A DNA stretch of 64,000 nt from Tamlana sp038148895 (lineage in GTDB: Bacteria; Bacteroidota; Bacteroidia; Flavobacteriales; Flavobacteriaceae), in the NCBI GenBank assembly GCA_038148895.1, contig JBBVGQ010000008.1; one strand, written 5' to 3'. The translations under genes were made by a program, and so were the position numbers. The notes beneath the pieces are model-generated. The model had not been told where the DNA came from. It made no database searches and saw only the letters and a program-made list of their open reading frames with translations. Positions 44,539 through 52,836 of this stretch are shown one piece after another. How positions within the stretch are numbered: position 1 is the stretch's first letter; every line of letters begins with the position of its first letter.

Positions 44539-44835
44539 ATGTCATCAATAGAACAACAATCAAAAGGAAAAAAAGACGGAGAAATCAGGTATTTAACTCC
44601 GCTTAACATTGAAACTAATAAGCAAAAGAAATATTGTCGTTTCAAAAAATCTGGAATTAAATATGTTGATTATAAAGATCCAGATTTCTTATTAAAGTTT
44701 GTAAACGAGCAAGGTAAAATTTTACCACGTCGTTTAACAGGAACATCTTTAAAGTATCAAAGAAAAGTGTCTGTAGCTGTAAAAAGAGCGCGTCACTTGG
44801 CCTTGATGCCTTATGTAGCAGATTTATTAAAATAA
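44539..44835 (+). CDS. rpsR: 30S ribosomal protein bS18
   Basis: The 98-residue product contains the bS18 core (RFKKSGIKYVDYKDPDFLLKF, RRLTGTSLKYQRKVSVAVKR in parts, ARHLALMPYV). The N-terminal tail of about 30 residues is longer than in E. coli. It is second in the rpsF-rpsR-rplI operon. Confidence 0.97.
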   Translation: MSSIEQQSKGKKDGEIRYLTPLNIETNKQKKYCRFKKSGIKYVDYKDPDFLLKFVNEQGKILPRRLTGTSLKYQRKVSVAVKRARHLALMPYVADLLK

Positions 44836-44848
44836 AACAATCATAACA

Positions 44849-45310
44849 ATGGAACTTATATTAAAACAAGACGTTGAGAATTTAGGGTTTAAAGACGATG
44901 TTGTAACAGTTAAGAGCGGTTATGGTAGAAACTTTTTAATTCCTCAAGGGCATGCTATATTGGCAACGCCTTCTGCTAAAAAGGTATTGGCAGAAAACTT
45001 GAAACAAAGAGCTTTTAAAGACAAGAAATTAATAGAGGACGCTAATAAAACAGCAGAGGCTATTAAAGCGTTGGAAGTTAAAATTACTGCTAAAGCTACA
45101 GAAGGAGCTTCAGCTGGCGATAAATTATTTGGCTCGGTAACCAAAGCTGATTTGGTTGAGGCTTTTGAAAAGGAAGGTCACATCGTAGACAAAAAATTTG
45201 TTACCATTACAGGTGGAAACATCAAACGTTTGGGGCAGTACAATGCTGTTGTGCGTTTACATCGTGAAGTGGTTTTCGATTTTCCTTTTGAGGTTATAGC
45301 ACAAGCTTAA
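44849..45310 (+). CDS. rplI: 50S ribosomal protein bL9
   Basis: The 153-residue product begins MELILKQDVENLGFKDDVV and has GYGRNFLIPQGHAI, the long connecting helix (about residues 40-75) and the C-terminal domain LFGSVTKADLVEAF. It is the last gene of the operon, 13 bp after rpsR, and is followed by a hairpin terminator. Confidence 0.98.
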   Translation: MELILKQDVENLGFKDDVVTVKSGYGRNFLIPQGHAILATPSAKKVLAENLKQRAFKDKKLIEDANKTAEAIKALEVKITAKATEGASAGDKLFGSVTKADLVEAFEKEGHIVDKKFVTITGGNIKRLGQYNAVVRLHREVVFDFPFEVIAQA

Positions 45311-45330
45311 TAACGCTTAAACAAAATAAT

Positions 45331-45358
45331 AAGCCTCAACAATGTTGAGGCTTTTTTT
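45331..45358 (+). terminator. Intrinsic terminator of the rpsF-rpsR-rplI operon
   Basis: AAGCCTCAACA and TGTTGAGGCTT form a perfect 11-bp stem followed by T7, 20 bp after the rplI stop. Confidence 0.92.
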
Positions 45359-45372
45359 ATGACATTTGTAAA

Positions 45373-45843
45373 ATGAAGTACAGAAGACTCACAAAAGAAC
45401 AGTTTGAAGAACTGCACCAAGAATTCATTAATTTTTTGGCCACCCAATCCATCACGCACGACGAGTGGACCAACCTAAAAGCCAATAAGCCAGAATTGGC
45501 CGAAACCGAGTTGGACGTGTTCAGTGATTTAATTTGGGAAGGTGTTTTGAACCAGGCCGAATATTTGGAGCATTTTGCACCGCAGCATATGTATTTGTTT
45601 CATCTTGACGAAAAAAGCATGCATGCCATTGTCATTAATGTGAAAAATGAAGCAGTTGATATTACGACAAAGGAAGGTTACAATTGGCTGCGTGAAAATT
45701 TGATGGATGAACAAGTTGAGTTTTTGCAGGCAGATAAAGAATATACCGAGGACGAAAACCTAGATAAATTCAAAATGATTGAGCAAGGTGCCGTTATTAC
45801 CAAAGGTGAATTGTATGTGTATTTTGATAACTTGATAAATTAG
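45373..45843 (+). CDS. DUF6495-like protein
   Basis: The 156-residue acidic product begins MKYRRLTKEQFEELHQEFI and contains IWEGVLNQAEYLEHFAPQHM, which I recognise as the Bacteroidota family DUF6495; its function is not known. There is no signal peptide or membrane segment. It starts only 15 bp after the ribosomal-protein terminator, so it either uses read-through or a promoter within that short gap. Confidence 0.8.
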   Translation: MKYRRLTKEQFEELHQEFINFLATQSITHDEWTNLKANKPELAETELDVFSDLIWEGVLNQAEYLEHFAPQHMYLFHLDEKSMHAIVINVKNEAVDITTKEGYNWLRENLMDEQVEFLQADKEYTEDENLDKFKMIEQGAVITKGELYVYFDNLIN

Positions 45844-45847
45844 ATTT

Positions 45848-45872
45848 GTCATTCCTGCCCAAGCCGGAATCT
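45848..45872 (+). repeat. Dispersed palindromic repeat (GTCATTCC type)
   Basis: ATTCC TGCCCAAGCC GGAAT forms an imperfect hairpin directly after the DUF6495 stop codon. The form GTCATTCCTGC...GGAATC resembles intergenic repeats common in this phylum. Confidence 0.55.
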
Positions 45873-45910
45873 TTTTCAAATTAATCTTTTATTTTTGTCA
45901 AACTGAGCCT

Positions 45911-45942
45911 TTCGACTGCGCTCAAGATAAACTCAAGTCGAA
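45911..45942 (+). repeat. Dispersed palindromic repeat (TTCGACT type)
   Basis: TTCGACT and AGTCGAA form a perfect 7-bp stem around an 18-nt loop. The first 15 bases recur, on the other strand, at 23522-23536. A longer in-frame start for hisS at 45943 lies directly at its edge. Confidence 0.65.
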
Positions 45943-45978
45943 GTGCGATGGATAAAACCTAAAAACAATCACCACCAA

Positions 45979-47355
45979 ATGGCCCAAAAACCCAGCATCC
46001 CAAAAGGTACTCGAGATTTCAATCCGGATCAAGTAGCTAAACGAAACTATATTTTCAATACCATTCGTGGGGCTTTTGAAACCTTCGGGTTCCAACCTAT
46101 TGAAACTCCAAGTTTTGAAAACTCAGAAACCTTAATGGGGAAATATGGGGATGAAGGGGATCGTTTGATTTTTAAGATTTTGAATTCTGGGGATTATTTG
46201 TCGAAAGCAGATGAAAGCGCTTATAATGGAAAGGATTCAAATAAACTGACCGCTTCAATTTCCGAAAAGGCGCTCCGCTACGATTTAACCGTGCCCTTTG
46301 CGCGTTACGTGGTACAGCACCAAAACGAAATAGAGTTTCCGTTTAAGCGTTATCAAATACAACCTGTTTGGCGGGCCGATAGGCCACAAAAGGGTCGTTT
46401 TAGAGAGTTTTATCAATGTGATGCCGATGTGGTAGGTAGCGATTCACTTTGGCAAGAAGTGGAGTTTATTCAACTGTACGACACTGTTTTTTCAGATTTA
46501 AAACTGGATGGTGTTACCATAAAAATAAACAACCGTAAAATATTGTCTGGTATTGCTGAGGTTATTGGTGCTTCCGATAAATTGATTGATTTTACGGTAG
46601 CTTTGGACAAACTTGACAAAATAGGTGAAGAGAAGGTAAAAGAAGAAATGTTGAGCAAAGGTATTTCAGAAGATGGGATTTCAAAATTGCAACCGCTATT
46701 CACCTTATCTGGTTCGTTTGAATCACAAATCGAAAGTTTAAAAAGCATTTTGGATACTTCGGAAGAAGGAAGAAAAGGTATTGATGAACTGGCTTTTATC
46801 AATAACGCCATTACTGAATTGGGTTTAACCACGGCCAAATTGCAATTGGATGTTACCTTGGCACGCGGACTAAACTATTACACAGGTGCTATTTTTGAAG
46901 TGGCTGCGCCCAAAACCGTACAAATGGGTTCCATTGGTGGAGGTGGCCGTTACGACGATTTAACGGGCATTTTTGGTATGCCCAACATGAGTGGTGTGGG
47001 CATTAGCTTTGGTTTGGATAGAATTTATTTGGTTCTTGAAGAATTAGGCTTGTTCCCAGAAACCATTACTAAAAATGTGGAGGTACTGTTTACTAACTTT
47101 GGTGATGAGGAAGCCTTATTTAGCTTAAAAGCCATTAAACAATTGCGCTTGCGCGGTATTAATGCCGAATTATATCCTGACGCAGCCAAAATGAAAAAAC
47201 AAATGAACCACGCCAATAAACGTAATATTCCGTTTGTGGTTTTGGTGGGTGAAGAGGAAATGGCTTCAAACACCTATACCCTTAAAAATATGCTGTCAAC
47301 TTCTGGTGAACAGTTTAAGGTGTCGTTGGAAGAACTGATTTCAAAATTGAAGTAA
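45979..47355 (+). CDS. hisS: Histidyl-tRNA synthetase
   Basis: This class II synthetase charges tRNA-His. I place the start at 45979 (MAQKPSIPKGTRDF), where the family similarity begins; the ATG at 45943 would add twelve residues coded next to an intergenic repeat. The 458-residue product has motif 1 around FEPIETPSF-like sequence (QPIETPSFENSE), motif 2 WRADRPQKGRFREFYQCDAD, the His-specific stretch LARGLNYYTGAIFEV, motif 3 GVGISFGLDRI, and the C-terminal anticodon-binding domain. Confidence 0.96.
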   Translation: MAQKPSIPKGTRDFNPDQVAKRNYIFNTIRGAFETFGFQPIETPSFENSETLMGKYGDEGDRLIFKILNSGDYLSKADESAYNGKDSNKLTASISEKALRYDLTVPFARYVVQHQNEIEFPFKRYQIQPVWRADRPQKGRFREFYQCDADVVGSDSLWQEVEFIQLYDTVFSDLKLDGVTIKINNRKILSGIAEVIGASDKLIDFTVALDKLDKIGEEKVKEEMLSKGISEDGISKLQPLFTLSGSFESQIESLKSILDTSEEGRKGIDELAFINNAITELGLTTAKLQLDVTLARGLNYYTGAIFEVAAPKTVQMGSIGGGGRYDDLTGIFGMPNMSGVGISFGLDRIYLVLEELGLFPETITKNVEVLFTNFGDEEALFSLKAIKQLRLRGINAELYPDAAKMKKQMNHANKRNIPFVVLVGEEEMASNTYTLKNMLSTSGEQFKVSLEELISKLK

Positions 47356-47369
47356 TTCTATTAAAATTT

Positions 47370-47402
47370 AAAAGCCCAGAGATTGTCTCTGGGCTTTCTT
47401 TT
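47370..47402 (+). terminator. Intrinsic terminator of hisS
   Basis: AAAGCCCAGAGA and TCTCTGGGCTTT form a perfect 12-bp stem with a 3-nt loop and a T-rich tail; it may also stop transcription of the convergent peptidase gene. Confidence 0.92.
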
Positions 47403-47428
47403 TAAGAGTTAGTCACTCAGTTAAAAAT

Positions 47429-50400
47429 CTATTCTTTTATAAATCTTTTCATCATTTTGTCAGAGCCATCATTTACTTCAATGTAATACATACCGGCTTC
47501 CAAATAGTCAACAATAATTTCTTGGTCTGTATCGCCAGTTTTTACAACTTGCCCAAGCATATTGACTATTTTATAAGACATGTTGGTGTTTCTCAAAGTT
47601 TTAATGTTCAAAATATCACCCTTTACTGGATTAGGATATACTTTAAGTTCATTTCTTTCAACAAAGTTTTCTGTGATATCTAAAGTCGTATCTGTTTTTT
47701 CGGTTGGAGCTCGATAAACAGCAGGTGAACCAATTCCTATTCCTGTAATAATGACTTGGTCTATAAAAACTTGATCATTGTTTCCAGAAGCGTCACATTG
47801 GAATCTGAAACCTGAATTTACGGCAAAATTATATTGCGTTGACGTTATAGTAACCGTTGCATTATAAAAAGTGTCGTTGTTAAAGTCTATACCTCTTACA
47901 TAGGTGGCAACGGTATTCCAATTGGAACCATCAAAGAAGCGCACCCAGAAATCTTCATTGTTGTTCATGTTAAAGGCATAGAAATAAAAATCTATTTCAA
48001 CTTGCTCATAAGGAGAAACATCAATATTGGACAAGGTCATTGATGATGAAACCCCAGAATTGTCTCTTATTCTTATTGAGAAGCTACCTTCGTAAGAATT
48101 TGAAGTAGCTGTTCTTGCGCAATCACTTCCTCCATCTTCCCAATTATCCCATCCTGTTTCAAAATATCCTTCATGAAGAATAACATCTGTTGGTAGGCTA
48201 GTTATTATAACTATTCTTATTGCTTGCACGGCCGGATTTCCAGCAGCGTCGCTCACGTCATAGGTCACGACATAGGTTCCCGCAACGGCAGGGTTCACGG
48301 CATCCCCGCCGATTACGATGTTGCCCGAAATGTCGCCATCGATATTGTCGGTAGCGGTAGCGCCCTGTTCGTTGTAAGTATCGCCCACATTCAGGTTAAT
48401 GGTTGCATTTCCAACCAAAGTAATAACGGGTGCAGTGGTGTCGGGAATCACGTTGACGGTTCTGGTCACCTGCACGNNNNNNNNNNNNNNNNNNNNNNNN
48501 NNNNNNNNNNNNNNNNNNNNNNNNNNNNNNNNNNNNNNNNNNNNNNNNNNNNNNNNNNNNNNNNNNNNNNNNNTCACAACATCCCCGCCGATTACGATGT
48601 TGCCCGAAATGTCGCCATCGATATTGTCGGTAGCGGTAGCGCCCTGTTCGGTATAGGAATCGCCCACGTTCAGGTTGATGGTTGAATTGCCATTTAATGT
48701 AATTACTGGAGGTGTTGTGTCTTCTTCAACAGTTGTTAAATTAATATCATCAACGGCAATATCAGCTCTCCAAGTACCACCAACAAATCTGTTAAAACGT
48801 AATTGTGCGCTTCCCCCAGCGTAACTGGTTAAATCAATATTTACCAATAACCATGCAGTACCTTGTTCCCCTGATTGGCTCCAAAGGCTGGTCCAAGTGC
48901 TGCCATCATCATTACTTATTTCAAGATCTAGGGTGCCCATGTCCGGATCGCCATACATATTGTATTGGAAACTAAAGTTAGCCCCACTAGCATTCGATAA
49001 ATCAAAGCATGGGGAAGTTATAATTGCTCTTTTGTTTGGATACCCAGTGTTGTTTCCAGAGGCTTCAACATAAATATAGAAAGATCCTTCTGCGGCTCCA
49101 GAAGGGCCTGTATTATTTGAAGGTGTTGTGCCAGAATTAACTAACCAATCCAAATCATCAGCTGCCGATTGAGACCAATTGCCAATAGAACCTTCAAAAC
49201 CAAATGCATATGGATAGCCATTAATGCCTCCGGTACATCCTGGTAAGGCTTCAATAACATTTACAGTTCTGGTAATTTCTGTAGCGGCATTTCCAGCAGC
49301 ATCACTAACATTATAGGTTATCACATAAGACCCAATAGTGTTTGTGTCTACGGTTTGTCCAGCAATAACGATATTAGCGGAAATATCGCCATCTACATTG
49401 TCAAGTGCCGTGGCTCCTGCTTCAGTATAAGTTCCTCCCTGCACAACATCAACTGATGAAGCACCATTTAGAGTTATAACTGGAGGTGTAGTATCTGGTC
49501 CTGCTGCTTCAATTATTACGGTGTAATCTTCAACTTCCCCATATTGAAATGTTTCACAAGCAGTTGGAATAGCATTATATTGCATTGAAATACGCATTCT
49601 TGTGGAATTTTCAACTGCAGTACCCGGAACGGTAAAATTTCCACTGACCGAAGTGGAATTGGTTGGGGTTTGCGTAAATATTTGTTCTCCTGCATCATCA
49701 AAATCACCATCTCTATTATAATCAATCCAAACAGAATAAGCTTCATTATAAACTGTACCAGTCCAAGTGGGTGTGATAGTGATGGTATATTGGGAAGCCT
49801 TTGTTAAGGTTGTGGAAATTGCCGTGAAATCTGAGTAAAACTGACCTGTAGAACTATTGTTAATAGTGTTTAGTTGAACCCTGCCAATGTATTCGTCATT
49901 TACATTTGTACTGCTAGAACTGCAATAATTCAATTGAAAATCTAGTGTAGTGAAGTTAATAGTTGACGAGTAGGCAGAATTATTTGCACCACAATTTGAG
50001 CGCACCTGCGCCTCATAGTCAGTTAGTAATGTAAGTCCTGTTAGGTCATGAGATGGTACTGTTAAACCAATAATATCTGTCCAGTTTTGGGCACCTACAA
50101 CGCGATATCTTAAATCATAAGTTGCAGACGGTATGTTATCCCAAGAAATAGTGGCTTCACTACTGGTTATGTTACTGTTAGCTAAGTTAGTTGGCACTGA
50201 AGTAACACAAGGCACTTGGATGCTGATGACTTTAAAATCATCAAAGATAAAACCATCAAAAGTGGTTGTTAAATCATCTTCTCTATTGGTGCTATCGGTT
50301 TTAAACCTGAATCTAAATTGAACGTTATTTTGACCAAACAAAAAGCTATTTTCAGTATTGCTGATATAGATTTCTTCCATGACCCATTTATCCATGGTAT

Positions 50401-52582
50401 CACCGTCGTACACCACATCTCCGTTAGTGGATTGGTGTGTTCCTGTGCTTTTGTTTAAATGATAGTTGGTTAAGGAAGTTGCTGCAGGCTTGTTGTAGTT
50501 TCCGCATAAAGCCGTCCAGCTACTGCCACCGTTGGTACTTGCTTCAAGTTGCACCAAATCAAAATTTCTTTCCAAATCCCACTTCGCATAAAACTGCACA
50601 ATAGCTTCTGGAGAGCTTGATAAATCTATATTCGTGTTTAAGGTTAGTGTTTTTGATTCGTTGTTTCCATAAGAACCAGAAGGAGAGTCTGTTATAGCTG
50701 AAGAGCCAGAATAGGCATCTGTAGTTATACCCCAAGAGCCTCCAGAACTTGTCCAATTTGAAGTTCCAGTTACATCAGGATTGTCTTGGAACAAAATACT
50801 GGATTGGTAGTATTTTACATAATTGGCTTGATAAATAACAAAATCGTTGTTACTTAAAGTTACTTGGAATTCTATTTTGTCATTGGGTTGGATTCCTGAA
50901 TCTAAAGTGTATGGAACTGTTAAATTACGTTGTTCTAATTTTGACCATCCAGATTGAACGGATGGCGAAGTCATTGAAATGATGTTAGATGAAACAGGGG
51001 TAACCGATAATGTGATGTTGTCATAAGTTTTTCCAACATATTCTACCCCAAAATTTAAGTTTCCTGAGATAGAAGAAATGTCGCTTGTATTTAAATCATG
51101 AAGTTTGGCAAATTTTCCCGAGTAAAGTACAGAAAGAAAATTCATTCGCATAGCCCTTTGAGCTATGGGTGTAATTAAAGAAGGAGATGGCCAAAAATCA
51201 TCACCGTTTTCGGGCGCAATAGTTAATACATTCTTTCCTGAGCCGGAATCGGTTTGTCCCCCAGAGGAAACAGGAGGACCTCCTAACATCCAATCGTTTG
51301 TATCTCCATTGGCTTCATAAAGTGTATTCGGAGCAGAACCGTAAATATATCGATTATACTGGGTTAAATCATGGCATAGTTTGGCGTATTCATCTTCTCT
51401 GCCAGAATCTGCAGCAGAAATACTTCCATTATATGATGAGGTTACGATAGAGTTTAAACCACCATGGTGATTAACTGCTATTTTAAAATCATGGCTCGTT
51501 ACAAAGTCCTGTAGAATTTGGGTTTCGGGTTCAGAACCTGCAGATGGACCTCTATAAACGTTGCTGCTTGTAGTAGGAGACGATCCTGAATTGTCCCATC
51601 CCCAGTAATAATTGAAGTTTCTATTTAAATCAACTCCTCTAACATTATTACTTGAGCTCGAAGAGCCATTATCTGCAGTGCCAGGTCTTAGATTTTTTCT
51701 TTGTAATCCACCACCTGAAGGGGCAATAACTTCATTCCAGCGTAAACCGTCAGGATTTACAATGGGTACAAAGTATAGTTCTTGGTTATCAACAACATTT
51801 TTAATGAATGGGTCGGTATTGTAGTTTTCTAAAATATACCACATAAAGTACATGACGTTCATTAAGCTATTAACCTCTCTGGAATGGGTCATACCAGTAA
51901 TTAAAGTTTCTGGTTCGTTGGCTTCATCAATATCCGGGTTGTCTGAGATTCTTACGTAATAAACCGTTTGTCCTGGCCATGTAGTTCCTCCGGTTGAGTT
52001 GCCGTGTGTTGTTTGACCTGTTGAAGAAGCGTCCGACTTAACAGAAATTAAATTAGGGTACAAACTGCGCATCAAATCCAGTTGGGCCAGTGTCTCGCTA
52101 ACCGTTAAGCAACCACCCATACTTCCCAATTGAAAATTATTTGGGACTGCCCAATTAATTTCACCACACTCGTCGTGCTGTGCAGGGTTGCCTACAGCAA
52201 TATTTTGCAGGCTTAAGCTTTTTTGTGCATAATCGCTTTGTCCCTTTTTAGGTTTACTTTTCAGGCTACTCAATTGGGCTTTTGCCAAAGGTAATTCTCT
52301 GGCATTTCGTTCAGCATAGTGCCTGGTTAGGTCGTCAATTATAACGGTATAATTAACGCCGTTTTTTTTAAGACTCAATAATTCGTCATTGCTTAGTTCA
52401 AGTTCAAGATTGTTGTTTACGAATTTGGGTCCACAGTTTAAATCTATTCCAGCCTGTTTAATTTTTAAAAGTAAATTTTCGGAAGGATTAGAGATTGAAA
52501 TTCTTTTTGCGCTTGATGTTTGTTGGGAAAAGACAAATAAAAAGTTAAAAAGAAAAAAGTTAATGAGGAACAACTTTTTCAT
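47429..52582 (-). CDS. Secreted M14 zinc carboxypeptidase with multiple adhesion modules and T9SS sorting domain
   Basis: The 1717-residue precursor has a signal peptide, a propeptide-like part to about residue 130, and an M14 domain (about 160-480) with the zinc ligands His233 and Glu236 (THSRE) and His372/373 (NHHG), the substrate Arg321 (DLNRNF) and the catalytic Glu458 (APENGDD). All active-site residues are present. Then come a jelly-roll domain, an Fn3 domain, a GEVED domain, a DUF5011-type Ig domain, a MAM-like domain, two more DUF5011 units (the first holding the N gap), another jelly-roll and a T9SS type A sorting domain (LKVYPNPVKGD to the end). It is exported through the T9SS and probably digests proteins or peptides at the surface. 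Confidence 0.93.
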   Translation of the reverse strand: MKKLFLINFFLFNFLFVFSQQTSSAKRISISNPSENLLLKIKQAGIDLNCGPKFVNNNLELELSNDELLSLKKNGVNYTVIIDDLTRHYAERNARELPLAKAQLSSLKSKPKKGQSDYAQKSLSLQNIAVGNPAQHDECGEINWAVPNNFQLGSMGGCLTVSETLAQLDLMRSLYPNLISVKSDASSTGQTTHGNSTGGTTWPGQTVYYVRISDNPDIDEANEPETLITGMTHSREVNSLMNVMYFMWYILENYNTDPFIKNVVDNQELYFVPIVNPDGLRWNEVIAPSGGGLQRKNLRPGTADNGSSSSSNNVRGVDLNRNFNYYWGWDNSGSSPTTSSNVYRGPSAGSEPETQILQDFVTSHDFKIAVNHHGGLNSIVTSSYNGSISAADSGREDEYAKLCHDLTQYNRYIYGSAPNTLYEANGDTNDWMLGGPPVSSGGQTDSGSGKNVLTIAPENGDDFWPSPSLITPIAQRAMRMNFLSVLYSGKFAKLHDLNTSDISSISGNLNFGVEYVGKTYDNITLSVTPVSSNIISMTSPSVQSGWSKLEQRNLTVPYTLDSGIQPNDKIEFQVTLSNNDFVIYQANYVKYYQSSILFQDNPDVTGTSNWTSSGGSWGITTDAYSGSSAITDSPSGSYGNNESKTLTLNTNIDLSSSPEAIVQFYAKWDLERNFDLVQLEASTNGGSSWTALCGNYNKPAATSLTNYHLNKSTGTHQSTNGDVVYDGDTMDKWVMEEIYISNTENSFLFGQNNVQFRFRFKTDSTNREDDLTTTFDGFIFDDFKVISIQVPCVTSVPTNLANSNITSSEATISWDNIPSATYDLRYRVVGAQNWTDIIGLTVPSHDLTGLTLLTDYEAQVRSNCGANNSAYSSTINFTTLDFQLNYCSSSSTNVNDEYIGRVQLNTINNSSTGQFYSDFTAISTTLTKASQYTITITPTWTGTVYNEAYSVWIDYNRDGDFDDAGEQIFTQTPTNSTSVSGNFTVPGTAVENSTRMRISMQYNAIPTACETFQYGEVEDYTVIIEAAGPDTTPPVITLNGASSVDVVQGGTYTEAGATALDNVDGDISANIVIAGQTVDTNTIGSYVITYNVSDAAGNAATEITRTVNVIEALPGCTGGINGYPYAFGFEGSIGNWSQSAADDLDWLVNSGTTPSNNTGPSGAAEGSFYIYVEASGNNTGYPNKRAIITSPCFDLSNASGANFSFQYNMYGDPDMGTLDLEISNDDGSTWTSLWSQSGEQGTAWLLVNIDLTSYAGGSAQLRFNRFVGGTWRADIAVDDINLTTVEEDTTPPVITLNGNSTINLNVGDSYTEQGATATDNIDGDISGNIVIGGDVVXXXXXXXXXXXXXXXXXXXXXXXXXXXXXXXXXVQVTRTVNVIPDTTAPVITLVGNATINLNVGDTYNEQGATATDNIDGDISGNIVIGGDAVNPAVAGTYVVTYDVSDAAGNPAVQAIRIVIITSLPTDVILHEGYFETGWDNWEDGGSDCARTATSNSYEGSFSIRIRDNSGVSSSMTLSNIDVSPYEQVEIDFYFYAFNMNNNEDFWVRFFDGSNWNTVATYVRGIDFNNDTFYNATVTITSTQYNFAVNSGFRFQCDASGNNDQVFIDQVIITGIGIGSPAVYRAPTEKTDTTLDITENFVERNELKVYPNPVKGDILNIKTLRNTNMSYKIVNMLGQVVKTGDTDQEIIVDYLEAGMYYIEVNDGSDKMMKRFIKE
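48205..48720 (-). repeat. Tandem DUF5011-type Ig-like units with near-identical DNA
   Basis: The stretch beginning atccccgccgattacgatgt occurs at 48302 and 48581 with nearly the same sequence after it. The two units code for GATATDNIDGDISGNIVIGGD twice. The N gap falls inside the second copy, so the copy number in the real genome may differ. Confidence 0.85.
48477..48573. other. Assembly gap (97 N) inside a DUF5011 repeat
   Basis: By comparison with the neighbouring unit, where the same flanks are 64 bases apart, the gap is probably too long by 33 bases. That is a multiple of three, so the frame survives across it. Confidence 0.85.
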
Positions 52583-52836
52583 TGGTTTGGGTATTAAGGG
52601 TTAAAATTTGCTTCCGAATGTAATGTATTTCTAGATAACTTTCCATTAATTTTTCTCACATTTTATTCACAATATCTTAATTTCTAGCATTTTACGGTTT
52701 AACCTCAATTGATTTGTTGTTAAATCTTACAATTTTATTTTTGAAGTATCTAGTTTTTAGGACTTTAGTTTTACGAATAAAAAAACCTTCCAATTTGATT
52801 TGGAAGGTTTAATTTTTTTAGTGCTAGTTTTAGGTT
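52583..52836. other. Intergenic region with terminator
   Basis: The stem CCTTCCAA/TTGGAAGG at about 52788-52807, flanked by A and T runs, terminates the LamG gene on the minus strand. The rest is AT-rich and presumably holds the peptidase promoter. Confidence 0.8.

Noticed and set aside
45943..45978. Longer start of hisS at 45943
   Set aside because: The extra residues are coded at the edge of an intergenic repeat and are not part of the synthetase family start.
48224..48685. Plus-strand open frames over the DUF5011 repeats of the peptidase
   Set aside because: They mirror the repeated coding DNA on the minus strand and include the N gap; no independent gene features.
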